Part shown: piece after piece, positions 41,801 through 49,642 of the stretch | Numbering within the stretch: the first letter of the stretch is position 1 | Layout of the letters: the number at the start of each line of letters is the position of its first letter | NCBI RefSeq assembly: GCF_030812915.1 | Contig: NZ_JAUSTQ010000001.1 | Span: 347,640-411,639, forward strand | Reading direction: 5' to 3' | DNA from: Alkalibacillus salilacus | GTDB lineage: Bacteria > Bacillota > Bacilli > Bacillales > Alkalibacillaceae | DNA length: 64,000 bases | Position numbers and translations under genes: made by a program | The notes under the pieces: generated by a model | What the model saw: only the letters and a program-made list of their open reading frames with translations | What the model was told of the DNA's origin: nothing | Databases searched by the model: none

Positions 41801-42382
41801 CAACATGGCTTTATTGACTCAGTCGGTTTCGATTTGTATTCGCAAATGCTGAATGAAGCGATCCAGGCGAAACAAGAAGGTAAGCCATATGAAGAAACGA
41901 AACCATTCGAAGTCGAAATGACGCTTTCACTCGATGCTTATATTCCAAGTGATTATATCGATGATGAAACACAGAAAATCCAAATGTATAAACGAATTAA
42001 CGCAGCAAGTGATGTGCAGGAGATATTTGATATGAAAGATGAATTGCTTGATCGTTTCGGTCCATACCCACAAGAAGTAGAAGAACTTCTGCAAGTGGCT
42101 CGCATTCGCTTATTGGCTCAGAAAGAACGTATTGAAACAGTTCATGAAAAGAATCAGTCGATTGAAATGATGATGGATGAAGAAGCGAGTTTAACAGTCG
42201 ACGGATCTGAATTGTTCGTATTGGCCAATGAATATGGACGAATGGTGCAACTAGGAACAGAAGGCAATAAGCTTAAGATTATGATTAATTATGGACGCAA
42301 ACAAAAACAAGAACGTTACGATGTCTTGGAAGATATGTTAACGAAACTGCATCAAGTGAAAAAACAACCAAACCATGCATAG
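38843..42382 (+). CDS. mfd: Transcription-repair coupling factor
   Basis: A 1179-residue SF2 translocase that removes stalled RNA polymerase and recruits UvrA. It has UvrB-like N-terminal domains, a CarD-like RNA polymerase interaction domain near residue 505 (LETGDYVVHTNHGIGKYLG), Walker A LCGDVGYGKTE near 652, DEEQRFG box near 753, motif RGRVGRSNR near 930 and the C-terminal TRCF domain. Start TTG 38843 follows GGGGGAG. Confidence 0.96.
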   Translation: MQNIKEYLSLQDDFATIIEGLEQGMNEQQVSGLTNPSRAVLAGIVAESLERPIVYVTHQLQQAQKVYEELSAVSEDEQDVHLYPANELLAAEIVSASPELKAQRLEALKLWRQRGRGILVVPISAFKRLLPPASMLDRYEVTLTTGEEAPPEQMIENMHHLGYKMVDLVDAPGEMSRRGGIVDVYPLTEAYPIRVEWFDDEVESIRYFDAETQRSQGEIQTIQISPAEEFVATVEQMQHAATELKMLRQETSRQLNTDEEREQLHEHVNYDIERLEQGEMFDGISQYVQLLYGEKNSLLDYFPEQTVLMLDEMSRISETAEQLDREEANWYTDMLERQAIVQGLTLSFDWLTVWQGMTFSKVYLSLFLRHIPNTKPENVINMSSRQMQQFHGQMNLLQNEMERWREADFSVVIIAANEERAERVERVLDDYEMTASRAPNTTALPVSKPIIITGYISEGFEMPSYRLAVLTEEELFKKKMPKKRKKQTLSNAERIKSYQELETGDYVVHTNHGIGKYLGIETMQVSDVHKDYMVIRYSGNDKLFVPVEQIDLVQKYVGSEGKEPKLYRLGGSEWKKVKSRVKSSVEDIADDLIKLYAERESSKGFAFSEDDEMQREFEAAFPYEETEDQMRCIQEVKADMEKERPMDRLLCGDVGYGKTEVAIRAAFKAIVDNKQVAMLVPTTILAQQHYETFKERFEEYGINVRVLSRFQTTKQQKETISDLQKGLVDVVIGTHRLLSKDIQFKDLGLLVIDEEQRFGVKHKEKIKQIKANLDVLTLTATPIPRTLHMSMVGVRDLSVIETPPENRFPIQTYVVEYNPPFIKEAIEREMSRDGQVFFLFNRVDMIDRVAAEVDELVEDARVAFAHGQMNERQLENIIFDFLEGHYDVLVSTTIIETGVDIPNVNTLIVNDADRMGLSQLYQLRGRVGRSNRLAYAYFTHQQNKVLSEVAEKRLEAIKEFTELGSGFKIAMRDLSIRGAGNLLGTEQHGFIDSVGFDLYSQMLNEAIQAKQEGKPYEETKPFEVEMTLSLDAYIPSDYIDDETQKIQMYKRINAASDVQEIFDMKDELLDRFGPYPQEVEELLQVARIRLLAQKERIETVHEKNQSIEMMMDEEASLTVDGSELFVLANEYGRMVQLGTEGNKLKIMINYGRKQKQERYDVLEDMLTKLHQVKKQPNHA

Positions 42383-42405
42383 TTTTCTTCTGCTGCTTCA
42401 TACTA
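42377..42405 (+). promoter_or_regulatory. Sigma-G promoter of spoVT
   Basis: GCATA, 17 bases, CATACTA matches the sigma-G consensus in both boxes. The -35 box overlaps the mfd stop codon. A hairpin ACTCATCA/TGATGAGT (42427-42444) lies in the leader. Confidence 0.75.
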
Positions 42406-42473
42406 CAATCAAGAACTAAACACTAGACTCATCAACTGATGAGTAACATCAGGGAAAGTGGGGATTACACAGT

Positions 42474-43007
42474 ATGAAAGCAACAGGAATTGTGCGTCGA
42501 ATTGATGACCTAGGAAGAGTTGTCGTCCCTAAAGAAATCAGGCGAACGTTACGTATTCGTGAGGGTGATCCACTCGAAATCTTTGTTGATCGTGATGGAG
42601 AAGTGATTTTGAAAAAATATTCACCGATTAACGAGTTAAGTGAATTTGCCCAAGAATACGCTCATGCACTTTTCGATGCGACGGGTTATAAGGTGTTGGT
42701 ATCTGACCGTGATGAGTATATTGCAGTCGCAGGTGCATCGAAGAAATCGTACTTAAAGCAACCCATTGGAGAAGCGATTGAAAAAGCGATGGAAAATCGG
42801 GATTCAGTTGTTGAGCGACAGACTTATTCCGTTGACTTAGTTCAAGGTCAGGAAGAATCACTTGCGTCGTTTATCATCCAGCCGATTATATCTAATGGTG
42901 ATCCCGTCGGGAGTATTGTGATGTTTGCTGAGGAAGGAACGCTCGCAGATGTTGAAATTAAAGTGTGTGAGACGGCGAGTAACTTTTTGGCTCGACAAAT
43001 GGAGTAA
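42474..43007 (+). CDS. spoVT: Stage V sporulation regulator SpoVT
   Basis: A 177-residue AbrB-family forespore regulator. The N-terminal swapped-hairpin domain ATGIVRRIDDLGRVVVPKEI is followed by a GAF domain (about 55-177). It modulates sigma-G-dependent genes. The ribosome site GGAAAGTGGGG precedes the ATG. The promoter upstream agrees with forespore expression. Confidence 0.95.
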   Translation: MKATGIVRRIDDLGRVVVPKEIRRTLRIREGDPLEIFVDRDGEVILKKYSPINELSEFAQEYAHALFDATGYKVLVSDRDEYIAVAGASKKSYLKQPIGEAIEKAMENRDSVVERQTYSVDLVQGQEESLASFIIQPIISNGDPVGSIVMFAEEGTLADVEIKVCETASNFLARQME

Positions 43008-43083
43008 TTGTTTCGTGATGGTCCGTTCTTGAACCTGTTTTATGCTATAATAGTGATGTATTAAATTCAGAAAGAGGTTTATT

Positions 43084-44652
43084 ATGTCGCGGGCGGATCA
43101 ATGGTTAAAAGGTACAATTATTCTTACAATTGCAGGTTTTATTGGTAAGATATTAGGTATGGTGTATCGCATTCCTTTACAAAACTTAGCAGGTGATGAA
43201 GGGTTATATATTTATCAACAAATTTATCCATTGATCTCGCTAGCATTAATGTTATCAATTTATAGTTTTCCGAGTGCGATCTCTCATACCTTATCCTATG
43301 AGCTCAATCAAAACGCCCAGGCTCGTTTACGTAACGCGTCTGCGGTGTTTTATTTATTATGTGGCACTGGCTTTGTTATGGGTCTGAGCTTATTTTTACT
43401 AGCGCCTGAAATTATAGAATTAATGGGTGACCCCGCCTTATTATCAGCTGTACGAATGAGTAGCTTATTGTTTTTACTAATTCCTTTTACAGCCTTTTTT
43501 CGAGGGTGGTTTCAAGCGATGGGTCAGCCAGCAGCTGTGGCATGGTCCCAAATAACAGAGCAATTCATACGTGTGATTGGCATCATTGTTGCAACCATTT
43601 TGATCGCTCAGAATTCCACCTCGTTGTATACACTAGGTTATGTGGCGAGTCTCGCGACAATGGTAGGGACGATTGTCGCTTTTGCATTATTACTAATCTT
43701 ATTTAAACAATCGCGATTTCGTCATCAGTTGTCTTTTGGGTTGCCGTTAACGGTTTCAAAAAAATTAGTGCAATCGCTCATGACAGGGATGATTATTTAT
43801 AGTTTGACTCATATCTTGCATCTATTACTTCAGTTGGTAGATATCATGACAATGGTGCGAGGATTAGAACAATTTGGGTTAACCTTTGAACAGGCGAAAG
43901 TAGCTAAAGGTGTATTTGACCGAGGTAATCCGTTGATTCAGTTAGGTTTAGTGTTCGGATCGGCTTTAGCGTTTGCGATTGTTCCTGCTTACGAACAAGT
44001 GAGTGGACAGGTCTCTAAATTAGATGAGCGCCTCGCCTTTAAAGTGACGTGGTTGTTATCATTAAGTGCTGCAGGCGGATTAGTCGTGATTATGCCATGG
44101 CTGAATCCATTGTTTTATCAGTCTTCAGATGGGACAGGTGCGATTCAATGGCTGGTCATGCTTGTCTTTATCTTATCACTCTTAATGGCATTATCCGTTA
44201 TGTTGCAGGCTTATCAGGTCCGTTTACAACAACTGATCGGAGTGGGCTTGTTGTTAGTGTTGAAAGTCAGTTTGAACGTATGGCTCATACCTATATATGG
44301 CATCATGGGTGGAGCGATTGCATCCGTCATTGCGAGCTTATTGGTTCTGATTCTTTGTTACATCGCTTGGATTAAACAGTCACAATTAACGAATTTACTC
44401 CCTTTTATGATTAAAGCGACTGGATTTGTCTTATTAATGGTGGCGCTCGTTTCATTGTTTTCGTTTGGCTTAGAGGCGATTGGGGTATTACAGGAAGATC
44501 AGCGATGGTTATTAAGTATTGCTGTCGTGTTGATGTGTGGACTTGGAGCGGTGGTGATTTTATCCATTATGACAAAGAGCAAGTTATTTAATACCTATGA
44601 ACGGCAAACATTATCCCAATTACCACAGATAGGGAAATGGTTTAAAGACTAA
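43084..44652 (+). CDS. yabM: Polysaccharide exporter / lipid flippase family protein YabM
   Basis: A 522-residue protein of the MOP/MurJ-like superfamily (SpoVB relatives) with 13-14 hydrophobic segments. The N-terminal block GTIILTIAGFIGKILGMVYR is typical. SpoVB-like proteins move lipid-linked sugar units across the membrane; the substrate of YabM is unknown. AAAGAGG precedes the ATG. yabN follows 17 bases later. Confidence 0.9.
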   Translation: MSRADQWLKGTIILTIAGFIGKILGMVYRIPLQNLAGDEGLYIYQQIYPLISLALMLSIYSFPSAISHTLSYELNQNAQARLRNASAVFYLLCGTGFVMGLSLFLLAPEIIELMGDPALLSAVRMSSLLFLLIPFTAFFRGWFQAMGQPAAVAWSQITEQFIRVIGIIVATILIAQNSTSLYTLGYVASLATMVGTIVAFALLLILFKQSRFRHQLSFGLPLTVSKKLVQSLMTGMIIYSLTHILHLLLQLVDIMTMVRGLEQFGLTFEQAKVAKGVFDRGNPLIQLGLVFGSALAFAIVPAYEQVSGQVSKLDERLAFKVTWLLSLSAAGGLVVIMPWLNPLFYQSSDGTGAIQWLVMLVFILSLLMALSVMLQAYQVRLQQLIGVGLLLVLKVSLNVWLIPIYGIMGGAIASVIASLLVLILCYIAWIKQSQLTNLLPFMIKATGFVLLMVALVSLFSFGLEAIGVLQEDQRWLLSIAVVLMCGLGAVVILSIMTKSKLFNTYERQTLSQLPQIGKWFKD

Positions 44653-44669
44653 TAGAAAGTAGGGGTTGC

Positions 44670-46118
44670 ATGGGACATATACATATTGTTGGACTTGGTG
44701 CTGGTACGGTTGATCAATTACCATTAGGCATTTACCGACAACTCATAAAACATGAAAGCGTTTTAACTCGAACGCTTGATCATCCAGTTATTCATGATCT
44801 GCAAGCAGAAGGTGTCACATTTTCTAGCTACGATGAAGTTTATGAGGCGAATAATCAATTTGCGAGTGTCTATGAAACTATTGCTAAAGATTTAATCAAG
44901 CAAGCCGGACAAAAAGATATCATTTATACAGTACCAGGGCATCCAATGGTCGCTGAAAAGACGGTGCAGTTATTGTTAGAAACAGAGCAGGACGAGCTGA
45001 CAGTTTCAATTGAAGGTGGGCAGAGTTTTATCGATCCACTCTTAACAGCCGTCAATGTTGATCCAATCGAAGGGTTTCAATTATTAGACGGAACAGCTCT
45101 CGATAGACATGTGATTCAATATGAGCAACATCTTTTAATTAGCCAAGTGTTTGATACCGTCACGGCCTCTGATGTGAAGTTGACGTTGATGGAGGATTTG
45201 CCACATGATTATCCTGTTACCATTGTTCATGCAGCTGGAAGTGATCAAGCTTGGCAGCGAACAGTCCCATTATATGAACTTGATCGGAATTTTCCGGTGA
45301 GTAATTTAATCACGGTTTATGTACCGCCTCAATCACGTGATCAGTTACACCACACGTTTACAGCTTTGCGTGAGGTCATTGCAAGATTACGAGGGCCAGG
45401 AGGATGTCCTTGGGATCAGAAGCAAACGCATGAATCACTTCGTCCTTATTTGATTGAAGAAGCGTATGAAGTGATTGAAGCGATTGACCAGCAGGATGAT
45501 GATCATCTAGCTGAGGAGTTAGGGGATGTTCTCCTTCAAGTGATGCTCCATAGTCAAATTGGTGAAGATCACGGTTATTTCACAGTTGATGATGTCATTC
45601 GGAATGTGACTGACAAAATGGTTGAACGCCATCCTCATGTCTTTGGCGATGAAGATGTAGATTCTGCTGATGATGTAAAACGGAATTGGGAAGAAATTAA
45701 ACAGCAAGGTCGTCCGAAACAAGAGTCAATATTAGATGATGTGAATGAGTCACTACCTCGCTTACTATTGGCAAAAGAAGTTCAAAAGAAAGTTTCTAAG
45801 GTTGGATTTGATTGGAAAGAAGCTCAACCAGTTATAGCGAAAGTTTATGAAGAATTAAAGGAATTTGAACAGGCAGTGGCGAATGAAACAAGTGATGAAG
45901 CGGAATTAGAGTTAGGAGATGTCTTATTTTCGCTTGTGAACTTAGCACGTTATTATCGTATCGACCCAGAAGTAGCACTTAATAGAACGTGTTATAAATT
46001 TATTCAAAGATTTCAAAGCGTTGAAAAACGTGTGAAAGAGAGTAATCAAGCGTTAACGGACTTGTCTTTAGAAAAGCTTGAGGAGTATTGGCAAGAGATT
46101 AAAAGAAATCAGCAATGA
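44670..46118 (+). CDS. yabN: YabN: tetrapyrrole-methylase-like and MazG pyrophosphohydrolase fusion
   Basis: A 482-residue fusion. Residues about 1-220 resemble uroporphyrin methylases (HIVGLGAGTVDQLPLG at the start). Residues about 228-482 carry two MazG NTP pyrophosphatase repeats; the first has CPWDQKQTHESL, EEAYEV and EELGDVLLQ. MazG removes non-canonical or excess NTPs; the role of the methylase part is unknown. Confidence 0.94.
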   Translation: MGHIHIVGLGAGTVDQLPLGIYRQLIKHESVLTRTLDHPVIHDLQAEGVTFSSYDEVYEANNQFASVYETIAKDLIKQAGQKDIIYTVPGHPMVAEKTVQLLLETEQDELTVSIEGGQSFIDPLLTAVNVDPIEGFQLLDGTALDRHVIQYEQHLLISQVFDTVTASDVKLTLMEDLPHDYPVTIVHAAGSDQAWQRTVPLYELDRNFPVSNLITVYVPPQSRDQLHHTFTALREVIARLRGPGGCPWDQKQTHESLRPYLIEEAYEVIEAIDQQDDDHLAEELGDVLLQVMLHSQIGEDHGYFTVDDVIRNVTDKMVERHPHVFGDEDVDSADDVKRNWEEIKQQGRPKQESILDDVNESLPRLLLAKEVQKKVSKVGFDWKEAQPVIAKVYEELKEFEQAVANETSDEAELELGDVLFSLVNLARYYRIDPEVALNRTCYKFIQRFQSVEKRVKESNQALTDLSLEKLEEYWQEIKRNQQ

Positions 46119-46127
46119 GGTGACATG

Positions 46128-46394
46128 ATGCGCTTAGATAAATTTTTAAAACTATCACGCTTAATTAAACGACGTACAGTTGCGAAAGATGTAGCGAATC
46201 AAGGCCGTATAGAAGTTAATGGTCAACCAGCTAAAGCATCATCTGACCTTACAGTTGGAGATGAAGTTATGATTCAGTACGGCCATAAAAAATTAGTTAT
46301 TCAAGTAGAATCCTTACAGGAACATGTGAAAAAGGATCAAACAACACGTCTATACACAGTCATTAAAGAAGAAAAAGTTGAAACAAATGATTAA
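46128..46394 (+). CDS. rqcP: Ribosome-associated quality control protein RqcP (S4 domain)
   Basis: An 88-residue S4-fold RNA-binding protein (YabO, Hsp15-related): MRLDKFLKLSRLIKRRTVAK, then QGRIEVNGQPAKASSDL. With RqcH it adds alanine tails to nascent chains on obstructed 50S subunits. ATG 46128 is preferred over the adjacent ATG 46125 because GAGGTG is then five bases away. Confidence 0.93.
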   Translation: MRLDKFLKLSRLIKRRTVAKDVANQGRIEVNGQPAKASSDLTVGDEVMIQYGHKKLVIQVESLQEHVKKDQTTRLYTVIKEEKVETND

Positions 46395-46399
46395 TTGAT

Positions 46400-46428
46400 G
46401 CATGAACTCTTATTGCTAGTCATAAGAT
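46400..46428 (+). promoter_or_regulatory. Candidate sigma-E promoter of yabP-yabQ
   Basis: GCATGAA, 14 bases, CATAAGAT; the -10 fits the sigma-E pattern and the -35 partly. yabP is a mother-cell gene in B. subtilis. Confidence 0.5.
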
Positions 46429-46452
46429 GGCTAGTGAATAGGAGGGGTAGAC

Positions 46453-46758
46453 ATGCCATATGAAAAATCACTCTATCAACCAGAGCGCGAGGAAAAACGA
46501 GAGCATGCTGTGACTTTGACTGATCGAAAGGAATTGAAGTTAACAGGGGTTTTGGATGTCGATAGTTTTGATACAGAGGAATTTCTGTTAAAGACATCAC
46601 TAGGGTACTTGATGGTGCGCGGCCATAATTTGCATATGAAGAATTTGAATGTTGATGAAGGGTTGCTCACGATTCAAGGTAAAATCTATTCATTTGATTA
46701 TATCGATGAGTCTAAACAACAGCCAGCTAAAGGATTCTTTAGCAAGTTATTGAAATGA
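46453..46758 (+). CDS. yabP: Sporulation protein YabP
   Basis: A 101-residue YabP/YqfC family protein needed for spore cortex formation in B. subtilis. It has the characteristic TLTDRKELKLTGVLDVDSFD-like beta strand block near residue 17 and LMVRGHNLHMKNLNVDEG. The ribosome site is AGGAGGGG. It overlaps yabQ by four bases. Confidence 0.92.
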   Translation: MPYEKSLYQPEREEKREHAVTLTDRKELKLTGVLDVDSFDTEEFLLKTSLGYLMVRGHNLHMKNLNVDEGLLTIQGKIYSFDYIDESKQQPAKGFFSKLLK

Positions 46759-47363
46759 CGCTAACAACACAATTCACCACGATGCTCGTCCTTATTCTAT
46801 GCGGATTACTAATCGGTGCTATATTTGATGTGTACAAGCAGTTGGTTCGTCCGCATGCTTTTAAGAACCGATTAGTAATTGATAGTTTATTTTGTGGGTT
46901 AGTTGGGGTATGGTTATACTATATCTTATTTCAACTTAACGGAGGAGCACTGCGATTTTATTTTATAATCGCCTTAGCTCTAGGTATTTCGATATACTAT
47001 GCGCTATTTCAAGACATATTTCTACGATTTTTTGCGTATTTTCTGAATCTTTTGTCCGCTTGTTTTCGAGCTATTTATCAGCTCATAAACCATGTGATTG
47101 TTAAACCTATAACGTGGATTGTCCGTGTATTGGCGGGCATAGTCGTTTTTGTTTTGAGTATTGTATGGCGAGTAATAGTGACTTTATTTAAGCTGATTAA
47201 GCTATTGCTGGCACCATTTCTGCCGAGAATAGTAAAAAAGTACCTTAAACAGTTCGTCGAAACTTGCGATAATAGAATTAGAGTTGTGTGGAAAAAACTT
47301 GGGCTATTCATAAAGAAAAGGAGGCGTGCAGGGGATGTTCAAGAAGAAGAAAAGAATGGATAA
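46755..47363 (+). CDS. yabQ: Spore cortex biosynthesis protein YabQ
   Basis: A 202-residue membrane protein with four to five hydrophobic segments in the first 150 residues and a basic cytoplasmic tail. It has the family start with FTTMLVLILCGLLIGAIFDV. It is needed for cortex synthesis. It overlaps yabP at its start and its 3' end overlaps divIC by 29 bases, so all three are translationally linked. Confidence 0.9.
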   Translation: MTLTTQFTTMLVLILCGLLIGAIFDVYKQLVRPHAFKNRLVIDSLFCGLVGVWLYYILFQLNGGALRFYFIIALALGISIYYALFQDIFLRFFAYFLNLLSACFRAIYQLINHVIVKPITWIVRVLAGIVVFVLSIVWRVIVTLFKLIKLLLAPFLPRIVKKYLKQFVETCDNRIRVVWKKLGLFIKKRRRAGDVQEEEKNG

Positions 47364-47736
47364 TGTTGAAAAGTTAGATTCAACATACGTTAAAGAACAA
47401 GAAGCTTATCTTGCTCGAAAGCGAAGAGAGAAAAAACTTCTGAAACGTCGCTTAATCGCCTTTGGTTTACTTTTCTTATTAGTAGCCGGTACACTTTCAG
47501 TTTATTATGTACAACAACAAGCTATACATGAAGATAAAAAAGCAGAACAAGAACAACTTCAAGCGGAATTAAAAACAGCTAAGGATGAACAAGAGCGATT
47601 AGAACGAGAAGTTGAATTATTAAATGACACTGATTATTTATTACAAATCGCACGGAAAGATTATTTCTTCTCGCGTGAAGGAGAAGTAATTTTCAACTTG
47701 CCTGAAGACAGTGAAGAAGGTGAGCCTTCTTATTGA
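47335..47736 (+). CDS. divIC: Cell division protein DivIC (FtsB-like)
   Basis: A 133-residue bitopic protein. A basic cytoplasmic N-terminus is followed by one membrane helix (about 38-58), a coiled coil (about 62-100, Gln/Glu/Leu-rich) and the DTDYLLQIARKDYFFS-like septum domain. It acts with DivIB and FtsL at the septum. ATG 47335 follows AAAGGAGG by ten bases; the GTG at 47326 is too close to that site. Confidence 0.92.
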   Translation: MFKKKKRMDNVEKLDSTYVKEQEAYLARKRREKKLLKRRLIAFGLLFLLVAGTLSVYYVQQQAIHEDKKAEQEQLQAELKTAKDEQERLEREVELLNDTDYLLQIARKDYFFSREGEVIFNLPEDSEEGEPSY

Positions 47737-47762
47737 CACTTTTAATCGAGCTTATATATAAT
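47733..47762 (+). promoter_or_regulatory. Sigma-A promoter of yabR
   Basis: TTGACA, 18 bases, TATAAT; it overlaps the divIC stop codon. Confidence 0.8.
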
Positions 47763-47810
47763 GATAAAGAGTAGATTTTCTTATTATTATTAAGGAGGAG
47801 CATTTTCTTT

Positions 47811-48191
47811 ATGTCAGTTGAAGTAGGCAGCAAGTTGCACGGTAAGGTGACCCGCATTACAAATTTTGGAGCTTTTGTTGAGCTTCCAGATGGGTCAACT
47901 GGCTTGGTCCACATTAGTGAGGTGGCAGATCAGTTCGTTAAGGACATTAGCGAACACTTATCCGTCGGTGATGAGGTCGAGGTTAAAGTTTTAAATGTAG
48001 AAGATAATGGAAAGATTGGTTTATCCATTAAAAAGGCGGATGTGAAATATGAGCGCGAAGAACAGAAGAAACGCGCAGAAAACTTTGAATCAAAAATGAA
48101 CAAATTTTTAAAGGATAGTGAAGATAAGATGTCCTCACTTAAAAAGCATACGGAATCTCGCCGTGGTGGACGTGGTGCTAAAAGAGGGTAA
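47811..48191 (+). CDS. yabR: S1 RNA-binding domain protein YabR
   Basis: A 126-residue protein with one S1/OB domain (about 1-75: GKVTRITNFGAFVELPDGST, GLVHISEVAD) and a charged Lys/Arg/Gly-rich tail. It is similar to YabR and general stress protein 13. It probably binds mRNA or ribosomes; the precise role is unknown. AAGGAGGAG precedes the ATG. Confidence 0.92.
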   Translation: MSVEVGSKLHGKVTRITNFGAFVELPDGSTGLVHISEVADQFVKDISEHLSVGDEVEVKVLNVEDNGKIGLSIKKADVKYEREEQKKRAENFESKMNKFLKDSEDKMSSLKKHTESRRGGRGAKRG

Positions 48192-48233
48192 TTTTGCTGT
48201 CTATTTAGGTTCGTCAATATATAGCGATTTTAG

Positions 48234-48273
48234 AAATGCCACAACGGAACATTGTTCTGTTGTGGCATTTTTT
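48234..48273 (+). terminator. Terminator of yabR
   Basis: AAATGCCACAAC pairs with GTTGTGGCATTT, with inner GAACA/TGTTC, then T6. Confidence 0.92.
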
Positions 48274-48611
48274 ATTATGGCTCTAAATATTTGTTGGGGT
48301 ATAAGTACAATTTAGGTCAGGTTTGTGAGTTTTAATAGCTAATAACGGTATAAATAGTACATTATTTGTTTCAATAAAACTTCTGCCGAATTTATTAAAT
48401 CTTCAGCAAGTGATAATTATTCACCTGGGGGCACCATCAACTATAATCTTAAATAAATTGTTTTTTCTTCATTACTTAGATCGTAGATACAATTTTTTCA
48501 ATAAGTAAAATGAAATGATGCTTTTAAGTTTCTTGTTCAAATAACGGGCAGGTTACTTGAAGAAAGAATTAGTTTTTTATAAGTTCTTCATATAGATGGG
48601 AGTGGTTTAAA
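48274..48611. other. Gene-free, A+T-rich intergenic stretch
   Basis: I see no credible coding frame, stable RNA or copy of the dispersed repeat here. It may hold the promoter of the small membrane protein that follows. Confidence 0.5.
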
Positions 48612-48821
48612 TTGTTTGTTGGTCGAACTTTATATTTATTGGGAATGGCTTTCGTCTTCTTTAGTGTAGTGGTAATGATTATGGTTCCTTTTTCAAATGG
48701 TGGTGGAGGTATAACACTTCCGATATTTGCTTTACTAAATGGATTTATCGCAATGGGTGTCGGAGATATTGTTATAGATTTAAATTACAGGAAAAAGGTT
48801 GAAACGATGCACAAAGAATAA
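48612..48821 (+). CDS. Small membrane protein, unknown
   Basis: A 69-residue protein with two hydrophobic segments (about 5-27 and 34-54), a Gly4 turn between them and a charged C-terminal tail. It starts at TTG 48612, six bases after GGGAGTGG, a plausible ribosome site. I recognise no family. It lies alone between the yabR terminator and the tRNA pair, a place without a gene in B. subtilis. Confidence 0.5.
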   Translation: MFVGRTLYLLGMAFVFFSVVVMIMVPFSNGGGGITLPIFALLNGFIAMGVGDIVIDLNYRKKVETMHKE

Positions 48822-49170
48822 GGTATGTCTATTTCACTAACGGGTGTGTTAGCCTACAAGCAAATATTATAAAAATATCAACATTGAACTTTAACAGATC
48901 CTTAACATAAAATTCCACAAATCTTTTCTAAATAATCCAGAACAAATTGTCCTTGGGATCACAAATAATACAGCGTTTAAGAATCGTTTTAAAACCTTCA
49001 TTGCAAGCTGTAAATAAATCTTGTTATATCAATGAAAATAAGAATACGAAATGTTATTCGAATTTTATTCCTACTTAGTTTGTTATTTATTACTTTCTCT
49101 TGCAGGACTGGAACGAATGGAGTTACTCAAGTCTGTTATTTTCGTATTTATAAAATGATCAAGCATACAT
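48822..49170. other. Gene-free stretch before the tRNA terminator
   Basis: A+T-rich, no convincing frame on either strand, no repeat copy and no RNA motif recognised. Confidence 0.5.
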
Positions 49171-49207
49171 AAAAAGCCCGACATTGTTTTAAAAACAATG
49201 TCGAGCT
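49171..49207 (-). terminator. Terminator of the tRNA pair
   Basis: On the minus strand CTCGACATTGTT pairs with AACAATGTCGGG, followed by CTTTTTA. The + strand side has a weaker T run. Confidence 0.85.
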
Positions 49208-49217
49208 TCATTTTTAG

Positions 49218-49289
49218 TGACCCGTACGGGATTCGAACCCGTGTTACTGCCGTGAAAGGGCAGTGTCTTAACCACTTGACCAACGGGCC
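49218..49289 (-). tRNA. trnE: tRNA-Glu (anticodon TTC)
   Basis: The minus strand folds to a cloverleaf: acceptor GGCCCGT with ACGGGTC, anticodon loop CCTTTCA (TTC), T arm ACGGGTTCGAATCCCGT. No CCA is encoded. It is transcribed together with tRNA-Met. Confidence 0.96.
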
Positions 49290-49304
49290 TCAGTATTAAA
49301 AAAG

Positions 49305-49378
49305 TGGCGGCGGAGGGAATCGAACCCCCGACCTCACGGGTATGAACCGTACGCTCTCGCCAGCTGAGCTACACCGCC
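49305..49378 (-). tRNA. trnM: tRNA-Met (elongator, anticodon CAT)
   Basis: The minus strand folds to a cloverleaf: acceptor GGCGGTG, D arm GCTCAGCTGGCGAGAGC, anticodon loop GTTCATACC with CAT, T arm with GTTCGATTCC. The G1-C72 acceptor end and D-arm mark it as elongator type and not initiator. It lies 15 bases upstream of tRNA-Glu on the same strand; no encoded CCA. Confidence 0.94.
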
Positions 49379-49412
49379 AAGTTTTAAACCTGCTCTGTTG
49401 AGCACAAAGATT

Positions 49413-49441
49413 ATAGTACAATACGAGAATGCATGTGTCAA
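49413..49441 (-). promoter_or_regulatory. Sigma-A promoter of the tRNA-Met/tRNA-Glu pair
   Basis: On the minus strand TTGACA, 17 bases, TACTAT, about 35 bases before tRNA-Met. Confidence 0.6.
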
Positions 49442-49585
49442 CAAGATTTCAACGATTTCTCTTGTAAATTTTGTTGATGTTCATCAAGCCATGTAAAAGC
49501 ATGTACCCTAAATCATATTTGTACGCTTAATTCATCAATTAACGAAAGGAAAAGTCGAAAAATTTTTCCATTGCTACTCGTGATT

Positions 49586-49618
49586 TTGACAAAGTTTTAG
49601 TCATATTCGTGATTAACT
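49586..49618 (+). promoter_or_regulatory. Candidate Spo0A-controlled spoIIE promoter with long spacer
   Basis: Consensus TTGACA is followed 21 bases later by TTAACT. An AGTCGAA sequence at 49552-49558, similar to a Spo0A box, lies just upstream. The B. subtilis spoIIE promoter has the same unusual long spacing. The -10 box here is weak. Confidence 0.45.
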
Positions 49619-49642
49619 GTGCATATAAGGGGTGGTGATGAC

